Positions 31,764 through 39,681 of a stretch of DNA of 64,000 nt are shown piece by piece. Within the stretch, counting starts at the first letter, position 1; every line of letters begins with the position of its first letter. The stretch is from positions 62,001-126,000 of the forward strand of contig NZ_QKYU01000012.1 in the NCBI RefSeq assembly GCF_003253705.1, read 5' to 3'. Under the pieces are notes generated by a model that saw only the letters and a list, made by a program, of their open reading frames with translations, searched no databases and had not been told where the DNA came from. The position numbers and the translations under genes are program-made. This DNA comes from Humitalea rosea (GTDB lineage: Bacteria; Pseudomonadota; Alphaproteobacteria; Acetobacterales; Acetobacteraceae).

Positions 31764-32579
31764 CTAAGCGGGCGGCTGCAACGCCGGCCAGGCAGGGACA
31801 GCCCGCACCACATCGCGCGACCAGCGGTAGAAGGCGTCATAGAGGCTGATCGCCGCATCGAGCTGCGACAGGTCATCGCGGTACATCCGCGAAAATCCCA
31901 GCGAGGCGGCCAGCAGCCCCGCCGCCTCAGGCACCTCGTCGAAGCTGCCGGACCCGGCACGGCGCACGATGTCCGCCATCCGCTCCAGCGTCTCCGACTC
32001 CAGGCCGAACTCATCCAGCATGGTGTCGAAGGTGCAGTCCCGGCCGCGATGACCCCAGAACACGCCTTCGATGTCGAAGGGCGTGGCACCGAAGCGGCGG
32101 GCGACCTGCTCGACCTCGGCGGGGGCGAGGAAGAGGAACACCGCCTCGGGGTCCACGAAGCGGCGGATCAGCCAGGGGCAGGCGACCCGGTCGATCTTCG
32201 GTTCGGCTTGCGTGACCCAAAGGGTCCGGCCCCAGGTGTCGCGGGGCGGCATATGGTCGGGCCGGACCAGCGGCCCGCCGGCATCGTCCCAGGCCTGGAA
32301 GCCACCCTCCAGCACCGTGGCGCTCGCGCCGGCCTGGCAGAGGGCCGCGGCGACACCCTCGCTGATCCTCATCCCATGCTGGCAGGCGACCACCACGGCC
32401 CGGCCGGCGTAATTCGGGGCCCATTCGGCGACGGTGGCATGGTCGCGGCAGCGGCTGGCGGGTAGCAGGCGCGGGTCGATGGCCCGGTCATCCTCGGCGC
32501 GGACATCGAGGAGGACCGGCGCCTCGGGCGTGCCGATCAGGCGCAGCAGGTGCGGAACGGTGGTGGTAAGCGCGGGCAC
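31764..32579 (-). CDS. Rhodanese domain fused to a ChrB (chromate resistance) domain
   Basis: A 271-residue two-domain protein. The N-terminal rhodanese domain (~1-110) has the active-site cysteine in VVACQHGMRIS. Residues ~115-270 form a ChrB-type C-terminal domain (WVTQAEPKIDRVACPWLIRRFVDPEAVFLF, and DIEGVFWGHRG, in pieces). ChrB senses or supports chromate resistance in operons with the ChrA pump, but no chrA lies in this window. The fusion suggests sulfur-transfer chemistry coupled to metal-oxyanion detoxification, which is inference. Confidence 0.84.
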   Translation of the reverse strand: MPALTTTVPHLLRLIGTPEAPVLLDVRAEDDRAIDPRLLPASRCRDHATVAEWAPNYAGRAVVVACQHGMRISEGVAAALCQAGASATVLEGGFQAWDDAGGPLVRPDHMPPRDTWGRTLWVTQAEPKIDRVACPWLIRRFVDPEAVFLFLAPAEVEQVARRFGATPFDIEGVFWGHRGRDCTFDTMLDEFGLESETLERMADIVRRAGSGSFDEVPEAAGLLAASLGFSRMYRDDLSQLDAAISLYDAFYRWSRDVVRAVPAWPALQPPA

Positions 32580-32707
32580 GGCATCCCCTCAATATTGGAA
32601 GTCCGCACGCGATGCCTGGGCCGCCGGATGAAGGGAAGATCGCTCCGCCCCCCATTTCCATGAGGCTGGCGAACCGCACCCACACGGTCAAGGACAGACT
32701 GCGGTCC

Positions 32708-33535
32708 TCAGGCCGCCCAATCCGGGTGGAAGGCCGGGTTCACCACCCGCCGGTCCTTCGGCAGGGCGGCGATGGCGGCCAGATCATCCTCGGTCAGCAA
32801 AGGCGCCACGTCGATCGCGGCAAGGTTGGCGGCCTGGCTCTCGCGGCGTCCGGCCTTGGGGATCGGCACCACCCCCTCCTGCCGCAGCAGCCAGGCCAGG
32901 GCGACCTGCCCGGCGGTGACGCCAAGCCGCTCACCGATCGCCATCATCACCGGGTCCTGCGCCATCCGCCCCTGGGCCAGCGGCGAATAGGCGGTCAGCG
33001 CCATGCCGGCGGGGCGGGTGATCTCCAGCAGCCGCGACTGGTCCAGCATCGCATGGTACTCGACCTGCAGGCAGGCGAGCGGCGCGCCATGCGCCAGCGC
33101 CTTCCGCAGCAGCCCGGCGGGGAAGTTGGCGACGCCGATGGCGCGGACCAGCCCCTCCTCCTTCAGCGCCACCAGCGTGTCGAGCGCGGCGCCGAGGTCC
33201 ATGCCCTTGGCCGGCCAATGGATCAGGTACAGGTCCAGGTAATCGAGCCCCAGCCGGCGCAGCGACATCCCGCAGCAGGTGCGGATCGCATCGGGGGCGA
33301 GGTTGGTCCACCACACCTTGGAGGTGACGAAGGCCTCGGCCCGCGGCAGGCCGGAGGCGGCCAGCGCCATGCCGACCATTTCCTCATTGCCATACATCTC
33401 GGCGGTGTCGAGGTGGCGGTAGCCCAGCCCGATCGCCGATTCCACCGCGGCCTGACCCGAAGCGCCCGCCAGACGCCAGGTCCCGAGGCCGAGACGCGGG
33501 ATGGAAATGCGGTCCGTCGTGTACTTCGGGATCAT
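32708..33535 (-). CDS. Aldo/keto reductase
   Basis: A 275-residue NAD(P)H-dependent reductase. The active-site tetrad is visible: Asp and Tyr in YRHLDTAEMYGNE, Lys in VTSKVWW, and His in YLIHWPAKG. PKAGRRESQAANLAA near the C terminus is the cofactor-binding region. The start MIPKYTTDRISIPRLGLGTW is the usual N terminus; a longer frame to 33586 would overlap the WD40 gene. It follows the WD40 gene by 11 bases and may share its transcript. The carbonyl substrate is not predicted. Confidence 0.92.
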   Translation of the reverse strand: MIPKYTTDRISIPRLGLGTWRLAGASGQAAVESAIGLGYRHLDTAEMYGNEEMVGMALAASGLPRAEAFVTSKVWWTNLAPDAIRTCCGMSLRRLGLDYLDLYLIHWPAKGMDLGAALDTLVALKEEGLVRAIGVANFPAGLLRKALAHGAPLACLQVEYHAMLDQSRLLEITRPAGMALTAYSPLAQGRMAQDPVMMAIGERLGVTAGQVALAWLLRQEGVVPIPKAGRRESQAANLAAIDVAPLLTEDDLAAIAALPKDRRVVNPAFHPDWAA

Positions 33536-33546
33536 GCGGAACTCCG

Positions 33547-34587
33547 TTACTGCCGGGACAGGTTCACCACGCCACAGAAGCCCCATTCGGTGCCGAAGGC
33601 GAGATGGGTGCCGCTGGGATTCCAGGCCAAGGCCGAAATCGGCCCGCGCCCGGGGGCCGCGACCGGCACCACCTTGCCCGAGGTGACCTCGACCATCAGC
33701 ACCAGACCGTCGTTGAAGCCGGCGGCCACCACCTCATGCTTCGGGTGGCAGGCGACGCGGGAAACCAGCGCCTCATCCCCCCCGGCGAGTTCCGTCGGCG
33801 CCTTGCCCATCGGCCCGCCGCCGAAGAAGGGCCAGAGCACCACCGCCTCGGACCCCGCCGTGGCCAGGAACCGGCCGCTCTGGGTGAAGCCCATGCTGCG
33901 CGTCTTGCCCGGGTAGCCGGACATGCGCATGTGCTGCCCATCCTCCAGCCGCCAGCCGTGCAGCGAGGCTTCCTGCATCGCCGTCACCACATGCGTGCCA
34001 TCGGGGTGGATGGCGACGCCGATGTGGCTGCCCTTCCATTCCAGCAGCCGGGGCTTGTCCTCCTTGGCCGCGACGTACCAGAGGCTTGCCCCATTGTAGT
34101 GCGAGGCGACGATGCGCTTGCCCTTGCCGTCCAGCGCCACGCCGGTGACGGTGGAGGGGTGGGCCAGGCTCTTGAGCAGCCTGCCCTTGCCATCCAGCAC
34201 ATGCACGGCGCGGCCGATGGCGGCCAGCCGCACGCCGGCGGGATGCGCGGCCAGGTTCTCCACCCATTTCATCGCGCCATAGCTGCCAAGCTCGGTGCCG
34301 GTGCCATCCGGGGCGGTGCGCAGCAGCCGCCCGTCATCGCCCCCGGTCAGATAGCCATCGGCGCAATCGGCGACGAGCGCGCGGGTCGAGCCCTCATGCG
34401 CGGCGATGCCCTGCCATTCGGCCTCCGGGGCCGCCACCTCGGCGATGTGCAGGCTGCCGTCGCCCAATGCGAAGGCGGCGGTGCCCCCGGTACGGCAGAA
34501 GGCAGCCCCCATGACCCAGGCTTCCAGGTTCCGCGACACGCCGCGCGTTTGCAGCAGCGCATCGGCCTCGTTCAGGCTCGTGCTCAT
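33547..34587 (-). CDS. WD40-repeat protein partnered with a COG0523 GTPase
   Basis: A 346-residue protein without a signal peptide, built of about six to seven WD40-like blades of ~40-45 residues that carry loose versions of the motif (for example GTAAFALGDGSLHIAEV, DGYLTGGDDGRLLRTA, ALAWNPSGTHLAFGTEWGF). It should fold as a beta-propeller and act as an interaction platform. The start codon overlaps the stop of the CobW-type GTPase gene by one base (TGATG), so the two are probably produced in fixed ratio; the biochemical link is unknown. Confidence 0.8.
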   Translation of the reverse strand: MSTSLNEADALLQTRGVSRNLEAWVMGAAFCRTGGTAAFALGDGSLHIAEVAAPEAEWQGIAAHEGSTRALVADCADGYLTGGDDGRLLRTAPDGTGTELGSYGAMKWVENLAAHPAGVRLAAIGRAVHVLDGKGRLLKSLAHPSTVTGVALDGKGKRIVASHYNGASLWYVAAKEDKPRLLEWKGSHIGVAIHPDGTHVVTAMQEASLHGWRLEDGQHMRMSGYPGKTRSMGFTQSGRFLATAGSEAVVLWPFFGGGPMGKAPTELAGGDEALVSRVACHPKHEVVAAGFNDGLVLMVEVTSGKVVPVAAPGRGPISALAWNPSGTHLAFGTEWGFCGVVNLSRQ

Positions 34588-35591
34588 CAGGCGGCGCAGG
34601 CCTCGAAGCCGCGACGCAGGCGCGGGCGGTTCAGGTCGCGGCCGATGAAGACGATCTTGCTCTTGCGCGCCTCGCCCGGCTTCCAGGGGGTGATGAAATC
34701 GCCGTCCGCGATCATGTGCACGGCCTGGAAGGCGAAGCGCCGGTCCTCGCCCGCATAGGCCAGGATGCCCTTGGTCCGCAGCAGGTCCTGGCCCTTGGTC
34801 GCCAGCAGGTCGCTGATCCAGGCGTTGAATTTTTCCGGGTCGATCGGCTTGTCGGTCTCGAAGGAGAGGCTCTGGATCTCCTCGTCATGGCTGTGGTTGT
34901 CCTCGCCCGAGAGGAACTCCGGCTCATGCTCCAGGATGCGGGCGAGGTTGAAGGCGTCGCGCCCGATCACCTGGTCCAGCGGCACCTGGGATTTTTCGGA
35001 CCGGATGAGCTGCGCCCAGGGGTTGATGGTGCGGATACGGGCCTCGACGGCATCGGCCTCGGCGGGCGTCACCAGATCCATCTTGTTCAGCACGATGAGG
35101 TCGGCGAAGGCGAGCTGCTCGGCGGCCTCCTTGCTGTCGGCGAGGCGGGCCAGCAGGTTCTTGGCATCGGCCACGGTGACGATGGCATCGAGCCGGGTCG
35201 CCCGCTTCACATCCTCATCGACGAAAAAGGTCTGCGCGACGGGCGCCGGATCGGCGAGGCCAGTGGTCTCGACGATGATGCCGTCCAACTGACCGCGCCG
35301 CTGCACGAGGCCGGAGAGGATGCGGATGAGGTCCCCGCGCACGGTGCAGCAGATGCAGCCGTTGTTCATCTCGAACACTTCCTCGTCGGCATCCACGACG
35401 AGGTCGTTGTCCACCCCAAGCTCCCCGAACTCGTTGATCACCACCGCGAATTTCTTGCCGTGGTTCTCGGTCAGGATGCGGTTCAGCAGCGTGGTCTTGC
35501 CGGCGCCGAGGTAGCCCGTCAGCACGGTGACCGGGACGGGGGGGCGATCATGCGACGCGGCAGGGGAAACGGGGGGGACGGGTTGTGACAT
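34587..35591 (-). CDS. COG0523 (CobW/ZigA-type) GTP-binding metal chaperone
   Basis: A 334-residue G3E GTPase. Walker A is GYLGAGKT at residues 26-33. The metal-binding CxCC motif is in NNGCICCTVRGDLI. Walker B and the NKMD guanine-specificity motif follow (LIVLNKMDL). Residues ~260-334 form the CobW C-terminal domain. Family members deliver zinc or cobalt to target enzymes, and many are induced by zinc shortage. A Zur box was not recognised upstream. The start MSQPVPPVSP is taken because the frame upstream of 35591 does not resemble the family. Confidence 0.9.
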   Translation of the reverse strand: MSQPVPPVSPAASHDRPPVPVTVLTGYLGAGKTTLLNRILTENHGKKFAVVINEFGELGVDNDLVVDADEEVFEMNNGCICCTVRGDLIRILSGLVQRRGQLDGIIVETTGLADPAPVAQTFFVDEDVKRATRLDAIVTVADAKNLLARLADSKEAAEQLAFADLIVLNKMDLVTPAEADAVEARIRTINPWAQLIRSEKSQVPLDQVIGRDAFNLARILEHEPEFLSGEDNHSHDEEIQSLSFETDKPIDPEKFNAWISDLLATKGQDLLRTKGILAYAGEDRRFAFQAVHMIADGDFITPWKPGEARKSKIVFIGRDLNRPRLRRGFEACAA

Positions 35592-35689
35592 CGCGGGCCT
35601 CCGGGCATTCCGCGCTATATGGGCCGTCCGCCCCCGGCTGGCCACGCCCCCTCGGGGGGGCAGGGCTGCACCGGTGGCGGGAAGGGCGG

Positions 35690-36307
35690 CTAGCGGAAGC
35701 CGTATTGCGTCACGCTGCAGGTGTCGATGCCGCGGCGCTCCTGGGCGGCGCCGTTCATGAACACGACCCGCATATCCGCGGTGCAACTGCCGTTGGGCGG
35801 CAGCGCAATCCATATAGTCCCCCCGGGGTTCAGCAGATTGGCACCCAGCCGGTCCTGCCCCCAGACGCTTTGCGAGGAGGACGAGACGTAGAGCTCGCGG
35901 ATCGTCGTCCCGGTCCGGTTCACGAAGGTGAAGGACGGGTTGCGATCGACCGCGACCTGCTTGCCGCCCGGCGCGATCGCCGCCCCCGCCCCGCCGCCGA
36001 AGGTGATGGTGGTGATCTGGCAGGCATCGACGCCCATGCGCCGATCCTCCCCACCGCCCTGGTAGGTGACCCGCACATCGATCCGGCAGTCGTAGGTATT
36101 GGGTGTGACCCAAACCCGCTGGCCCGGGTTCAGCACCCCGGCGCCGAGAATATCGCCGCCCCAGTCGCTGATCACGCTGGGCGAGACGAAGGCCGACATG
36201 ATGACCTGGCCGGTATTGTTCTGTAGCCAAAACCTGTTCCGCTGCTGTGCCTCTGCCGGAGCGCAGAAGCCGAGCAGGACCGCGAGGACGGCGAGCCAGA
36301 CGCGCAT
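35690..36307 (-). CDS. Secreted protein with two tandem ~85-residue beta-rich repeats
   Basis: A 205-residue protein. A signal peptide (MRVWLAVLAVLLGFCAPAEAQ) is followed by two homologous halves, about residues 25-106 and 118-203. Each half contains a N-N/R-T-G-x-x-I strand, a W-G-x-D-x-L-G-A-x-x-L-N-P-G turn, and a C-x-x-D-x-R-V segment ending D-T/A-C. The two cysteines per repeat suggest one disulfide each. I cannot name a function. The start ATG is preceded by AGAAGGAA. It is monocistronic and convergent with nothing nearby. Confidence 0.75.
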   Translation of the reverse strand: MRVWLAVLAVLLGFCAPAEAQQRNRFWLQNNTGQVIMSAFVSPSVISDWGGDILGAGVLNPGQRVWVTPNTYDCRIDVRVTYQGGGEDRRMGVDACQITTITFGGGAGAAIAPGGKQVAVDRNPSFTFVNRTGTTIRELYVSSSSQSVWGQDRLGANLLNPGGTIWIALPPNGSCTADMRVVFMNGAAQERRGIDTCSVTQYGFR

Positions 36308-36631
36308 GGGGCGTATTCCTTCTGGATGTCGGACCATCGCCGCCACGCTAGCAAAGCTGGAATGGACGGCAAGTGACGGGAGGGAGAGCACCCGCCCCGC
36401 CCGATTCGGAACGATTCGGCCCTGTAGTGGTGGCGAGCCTTCCGACCCACCAGGGCTGGAGTCGTTCCCTGACGCGATTCGTTCTCGCGACTCGGCGCAT
36501 GGCATTGATTTATATAACGGCGTTCCTTGCGAATCGGGCCGGAACGAATCACGGAACGTTCCGGGGGCCGAAGCGGGAACCTGCGGACCCAGGCGGTGCG
36601 GCCCCTGAGCGCAACGATACTCCCTGGGGGG
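36308..36631. other. Non-coding gap with inverted short motifs
   Basis: No credible gene is seen between the secreted-protein start and the TRAP remnant. The segment holds repeated GATTCG/CGAATC-type words, a perfect 12-base palindrome CGGAACGTTCCG at 36552-36563, and an AT-rich patch ATTTATATAA near 36507 that may be a promoter. Their meaning is unknown. Confidence 0.4.
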
Positions 36632-36854
36632 CCTGTTCCTGCGGCGGCGGTGAGGCAAGCCTCCAACCGCGTCACCGCCGCGATCCGCACCTCCGAGGAG
36701 GCGCTGCCACCCTGGTTCACCGCCCAGGGCAAGACCGTGCAGACCCCGGACCGCGCCGCCTTCCGCACCGCCGCGGGGCCGCTGCACCATGACGCCTCGG
36801 CCGGCGCGGGCTGGAACCGGGAGCAACGACCGCCTCCAGGCGATCACCGCCTGA
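36632..36854 (+). pseudogene. Remnant of a TRAP-transporter DctP-type solute-binding protein gene
   Basis: An open stretch reads PAAAVRQASNRVTAAI, then RTSEEALPPWFTAQGKTV, then QTPDRAAFRTAAGPLHHDA, which resembles the C-terminal end of DctP-family binding proteins as I know them. At the end the frame loses two bases: reading on in the shifted frame gives DRLQAITA and a stop at 36852-36854. No N-terminal half or dctQM genes are visible. I read this as a decayed 3' fragment left by a rearrangement. The TPP riboswitch follows 54 bases later. Confidence 0.5.
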
Positions 36855-36907
36855 CGGCGCGGCAACGAGGCTTGCGCGCCCGCCCCGGCGGACGCACAAA
36901 CCTCGCG

Positions 36908-36995
36908 GACATCGGGGGGAGCCCATACCGGGCTGAGAGGCGGGCAACCGCGACCCCTGGAACCTGCTCCGGTTCGGACCGGCGAAGGGATCGGT
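36908..36995 (+). promoter_or_regulatory. TPP (THI-box) riboswitch
   Basis: The segment carries the conserved elements in order: GGGGGGAGCCC, GGGCTGAGAGGCGGGC with CTGAGA at 36933-36938, GACCCCTGGAACCTG, and CCGGTTCGGACCGGCGAAGGGA. These match the thiamine pyrophosphate aptamer, including the GAACCTG and GCGAAGGG cores. A GC-rich hairpin CCCCGTC/GACGGGG (37027-37033 with 37039-37045) lies between aptamer and gene and may act in the switch. It precedes the family-5 binding protein at 37123. Confidence 0.93.
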
Positions 36996-37122
36996 GCGCC
37001 TTACCCGGCCAACCGTACGTCCGCCCCCCCGTCCGCGTGACGGGGCCGGCGGCGCACGGCTGCACGGTCGCCCCCTCCCCCCGCCTGCCACCAGACCCGG
37101 CGTGGGAGGAGATTTTAGGCCC

Positions 37123-38688
37123 ATGCATCGTCGTAGCCTGTTCGCCGCCGCCCTCGCGGCGCCGCTCGCCGCCCCGGCCCTGGCGCAACCCGCCGCGTCC
37201 CGCGTGCTGCGCTTCATGCCGCAGGCGGGGCTGGTCGGGCTGGACCCGATCACCCAGCCCACCACGATCAGCACGACGCATGGCTATTGCGTGTTCGACA
37301 CGCTCTACGGTGTCGATGCGGCGCTGCGGCCGCGGCCCCAGATGGCCGAAGGGCATCAGCTTTCGGCCGATGGGCTGCTCTGGACCATCCGCCTGCGCGA
37401 CGGCTTGCGCTTCCATGATGGCGAGCCGGTCCGCGCCCGGGATTGCGCCGCCAGCCTGCGCCGCTGGGCCGCGCGCGACGCTTTTGGTCGCATCCTGGCC
37501 GAGGCCGTGGCCGAATGGGGTGCTGCGGATGACCGGACCCTGGCGATCCGGCTGCACCGCCCCTTCCCGGCGCTGCTGGATGCGCTGGCCAAGCCGGTGG
37601 CGACGCCGGCCTTCATCATGCCCGAGCGGCTGGCCGCGACCCCACCCGAGCGCGCGATCACCGAGTTGGTCGGCTCTGGCCCCTGGCGCTGGCTGCCGGA
37701 TGAATTCGTGCCGGCCTCCCATGCGGGCTACGCGAAGAACGAGCATTACATTCCCCGCGACGAGCCGGCGGAAAGCGCCTCGGGCGGCAAGCGGGTGCAT
37801 TTCGACCGGCTGGAATTCGTCTGGATCCCCGATCCCGGCACCGCCGTCGCGGCCCTGCGCCAGCATGAGGTCGATTGGGTGGAATATCCGCTGCCCGATC
37901 TGCTGCCGGTGCTGGCGCGCGACCGCGGGATCACCACCCAGGTCTATGACCCCAACGGCTTCCTGGGCTTCCTGCGCTTCAACCATCTGCATCCGCCCTT
38001 CGACCAGGTGGCGGTGCGGCGCGTGGTGCGCGACCTGATCGGCCAGTCGCAGATGGACTACATGGCCGCCGTGGCCCTGCCGGGCGATGGCAAGGAATGC
38101 CATGCGCTCTACGCCTGTGGCCTGCCGGGCGTGGTCGAGGCGCCAATGCCGCCGCCGATCCAGGACCCCGCCGCCGCGTTGCGCGCCGCCGGCTACAAGG
38201 GCGAGAAGGTCACCATCATCAACCCGACCGATTTCGCCGCGATCGTGCCGCAGGGCCGGATCACGGCGGAAGCCCTGCGCCGGGCCGGCATGGACATCGA
38301 CCTCATCGAGGCCGACTGGCCCACCATCGTCGCCCGCCGCGCCAACAAGGCCGCCCCGGCCCAGGGCGGCTGGAACATCTTCCACACCAATCTGCCCGCC
38401 GCCGGCACCGCCAACCCGGCGGTCAACCCGATCATCCGCGCCAATGGGGAGGCCGCCTGGTTCGGCTGGCCGAGCGATGCGGCGACCGAGGCGGGGGTGG
38501 CGGAATGGCTGTCCGCGCCGGATGCGGCGGCGCAGGCGGCGGCCTTCGCCAAGGTGCAGCGGATCGGCTGGGATGCGGTGCCCTTCGCGCCGACCGGGCA
38601 ATTCGTGCTGCGGACGGCCTTTCGCAGCGACCTTACGGGCGTGCTGCAAGGGCCGAACCCGATGCTGTGGAATCTGCGGCGGGGGTAG
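37123..38688 (+). CDS. ABC transporter substrate-binding protein, family 5 (DppA/OppA-like), under a TPP riboswitch
   Basis: A 521-residue periplasmic protein. The signal peptide (MHRRSLFAAALAAPLAAPALAQ) is followed by the family-5 pattern: YCVFDTLYGVDAALRPRPQMAEG, LRDGLRFHDGEPVRARDCAAS, and YIPRDEPAESASGGKRVHFDRLEF (in pieces). Length and fold are those of peptide/nickel-type binding proteins. The upstream TPP riboswitch implies that the ligand is thiamine, a phosphate or a precursor; this is inference, since family-5 proteins usually bind peptides. No permease or ATPase gene follows. A strong Shine-Dalgarno (GGAGGAG) precedes the ATG. Confidence 0.9.
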   Translation: MHRRSLFAAALAAPLAAPALAQPAASRVLRFMPQAGLVGLDPITQPTTISTTHGYCVFDTLYGVDAALRPRPQMAEGHQLSADGLLWTIRLRDGLRFHDGEPVRARDCAASLRRWAARDAFGRILAEAVAEWGAADDRTLAIRLHRPFPALLDALAKPVATPAFIMPERLAATPPERAITELVGSGPWRWLPDEFVPASHAGYAKNEHYIPRDEPAESASGGKRVHFDRLEFVWIPDPGTAVAALRQHEVDWVEYPLPDLLPVLARDRGITTQVYDPNGFLGFLRFNHLHPPFDQVAVRRVVRDLIGQSQMDYMAAVALPGDGKECHALYACGLPGVVEAPMPPPIQDPAAALRAAGYKGEKVTIINPTDFAAIVPQGRITAEALRRAGMDIDLIEADWPTIVARRANKAAPAQGGWNIFHTNLPAAGTANPAVNPIIRANGEAAWFGWPSDAATEAGVAEWLSAPDAAAQAAAFAKVQRIGWDAVPFAPTGQFVLRTAFRSDLTGVLQGPNPMLWNLRRG

Positions 38689-38702
38689 GTTTGAGGCCGT
38701 TT

Positions 38703-38740
38703 GCTCTCGTCTGCGCGCTCAAGGGTTAACCCTCGAGAGC
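38703..38740 (+). terminator. Hairpin after the family-5 binding protein gene
   Basis: GCTCTCG (38703-38709) pairs with CGAGAGC (38734-38740) and the loop holds a perfect 12-base palindrome AGGGTTAACCCT (38722-38733). A T-run (CCTTTTTGG) follows at about 38758. The arrangement fits an intrinsic-like terminator. Confidence 0.5.
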
Positions 38741-38853
38741 AGCGCGCGCTGAGGCGCCCTTTTTGGCCGCGGAAGCTGCTGTGAACAGGTTGATAGGGAT
38801 CCGCGGAACTGGCGCTCGCTGGCTCCGCCCTCCCGGCAACCACGGAGTCCACC

Positions 38854-39078
38854 ATGAGCCTTCCTCAAAGAGCGACCGCGGCCGGCCGATCGCTAGGCGT
38901 TCTGACCGACACGTCGTCGTTCAATCGCTTCCCACTCTGGAACTTGCCCGACTGTGCTGGCCATCTTGGGCTGGCTTCACCGTTCATTCTTACATTGAGG
39001 TATATGGCCAGAGTAGCCATGACTCCTTGCGGCCCCGCTGTTCCCAGGGATACAGTGAAAAAGGAACCGGGACAGTGA
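38854..39078 (+). CDS. Possible small ORF coupled to the UDG-like gene; weak
   Basis: A 74-residue open frame starting MSLPQRATAAGRSLGVLTD and ending at a TGA that overlaps the GTG start of the next gene (GTGA at 39075-39078). No domain is recognised and it has no clear Shine-Dalgarno. It lies in the 386-base gap after the binding-protein gene, in sequence with lower G+C than its neighbours. It may be a leader ORF or only chance. Confidence 0.25.
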   Translation: MSLPQRATAAGRSLGVLTDTSSFNRFPLWNLPDCAGHLGLASPFILTLRYMARVAMTPCGPAVPRDTVKKEPGQ

Positions 39079-39602
39079 TTCCCTCGTATTCCTTTGCGCC
39101 TGGCGCAGATAGATGCGGGACGGTCATTCTCCTTTCTGCCGCAGGCAACAGGGAGCGTAGCGCCAATCGTCCGGCAGCAGGACAGACGGGCAAGAACATA
39201 GCTGTTGCGCTGCGTGAGTTACGCATTGCGCTTCCACAGGTATTCCCCGAAACTGATCTGGAGTTCTATCGTATAGTCAATGCGAGTTCAGACGTACATT
39301 TTCGGCGGCTCACCGAACGTACAGAGGCAACTGATGCCGAGATCCGGAATCCAGCCAATCTGGCAAGGGTGAGAGATGCCGTGGGATCCCCGCGCTACTT
39401 GGTAATCCTTGGTAGGAAGGCGTGGGTAGCAGCGGAATGGGCTCAGCTTCCCGGCGAGCGGCTGAGTGCCTGCCATCCCGCCCACGGTGGCATTAACAGA
39501 AAGTACACATCAACGGGCCGCACCCCCTCCGAGCGAAATCATGAGCGGATTTCGCTTTGGGGGGGGGATTTAATTCAAAGCCTGAGCCCCAGTTGCAGGT
39601 AG
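39075..39602 (+). CDS. Uracil-DNA-glycosylase-like family protein in an AT-richer patch
   Basis: A 175-residue protein from the GTG at 39075, which has AAGGAAC about eight bases upstream. Residues ~17-130 resemble a UDG-like family: NRERSANRPAAGQTGKNIAVAL, then FYRIVNASSDVHF, RTEATDAEIRNPANL, YLVILGRKAWVAAEW and CHPAHGGINRKY (in pieces). The paired motifs (GQTG-like loop, late H-P/H) fit the UDG fold, but the classical catalytic motif is not obvious, so repair activity is unproven. The C terminus is doubtful because a hairpin and a run of nine G lie inside it. Base composition differs from the flanks, suggesting transfer. Confidence 0.55.
   Translation: MIPSYSFAPGADRCGTVILLSAAGNRERSANRPAAGQTGKNIAVALRELRIALPQVFPETDLEFYRIVNASSDVHFRRLTERTEATDAEIRNPANLARVRDAVGSPRYLVILGRKAWVAAEWAQLPGERLSACHPAHGGINRKYTSTGRTPSERNHERISLWGGDLIQSLSPSCR
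39533..39558 (+). terminator. Hairpin inside the UDG-like reading frame
   Basis: GCGAAATC (39533-39540) pairs with GATTTCGC (39548-39555) around a 7-base loop and is followed by TTT and then nine G (39559-39567). It looks like a terminator, which suggests that the true protein ends earlier than the open frame. Confidence 0.5.
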
Positions 39603-39681
39603 CAAGCGCCACTCGCCCTGGGCCAAGTTGTCGTTTTCGCGCTTATCCCCGGTCGGGCGATTCTTCCAGGGCTGAAGAGCC

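Noticed and set aside
36994-37122. An upstream start for the family-5 binding protein
   Set aside because: The extension would start inside the riboswitch tail and removes the signal peptide from the N terminus; ATG 37123 has a strong Shine-Dalgarno.
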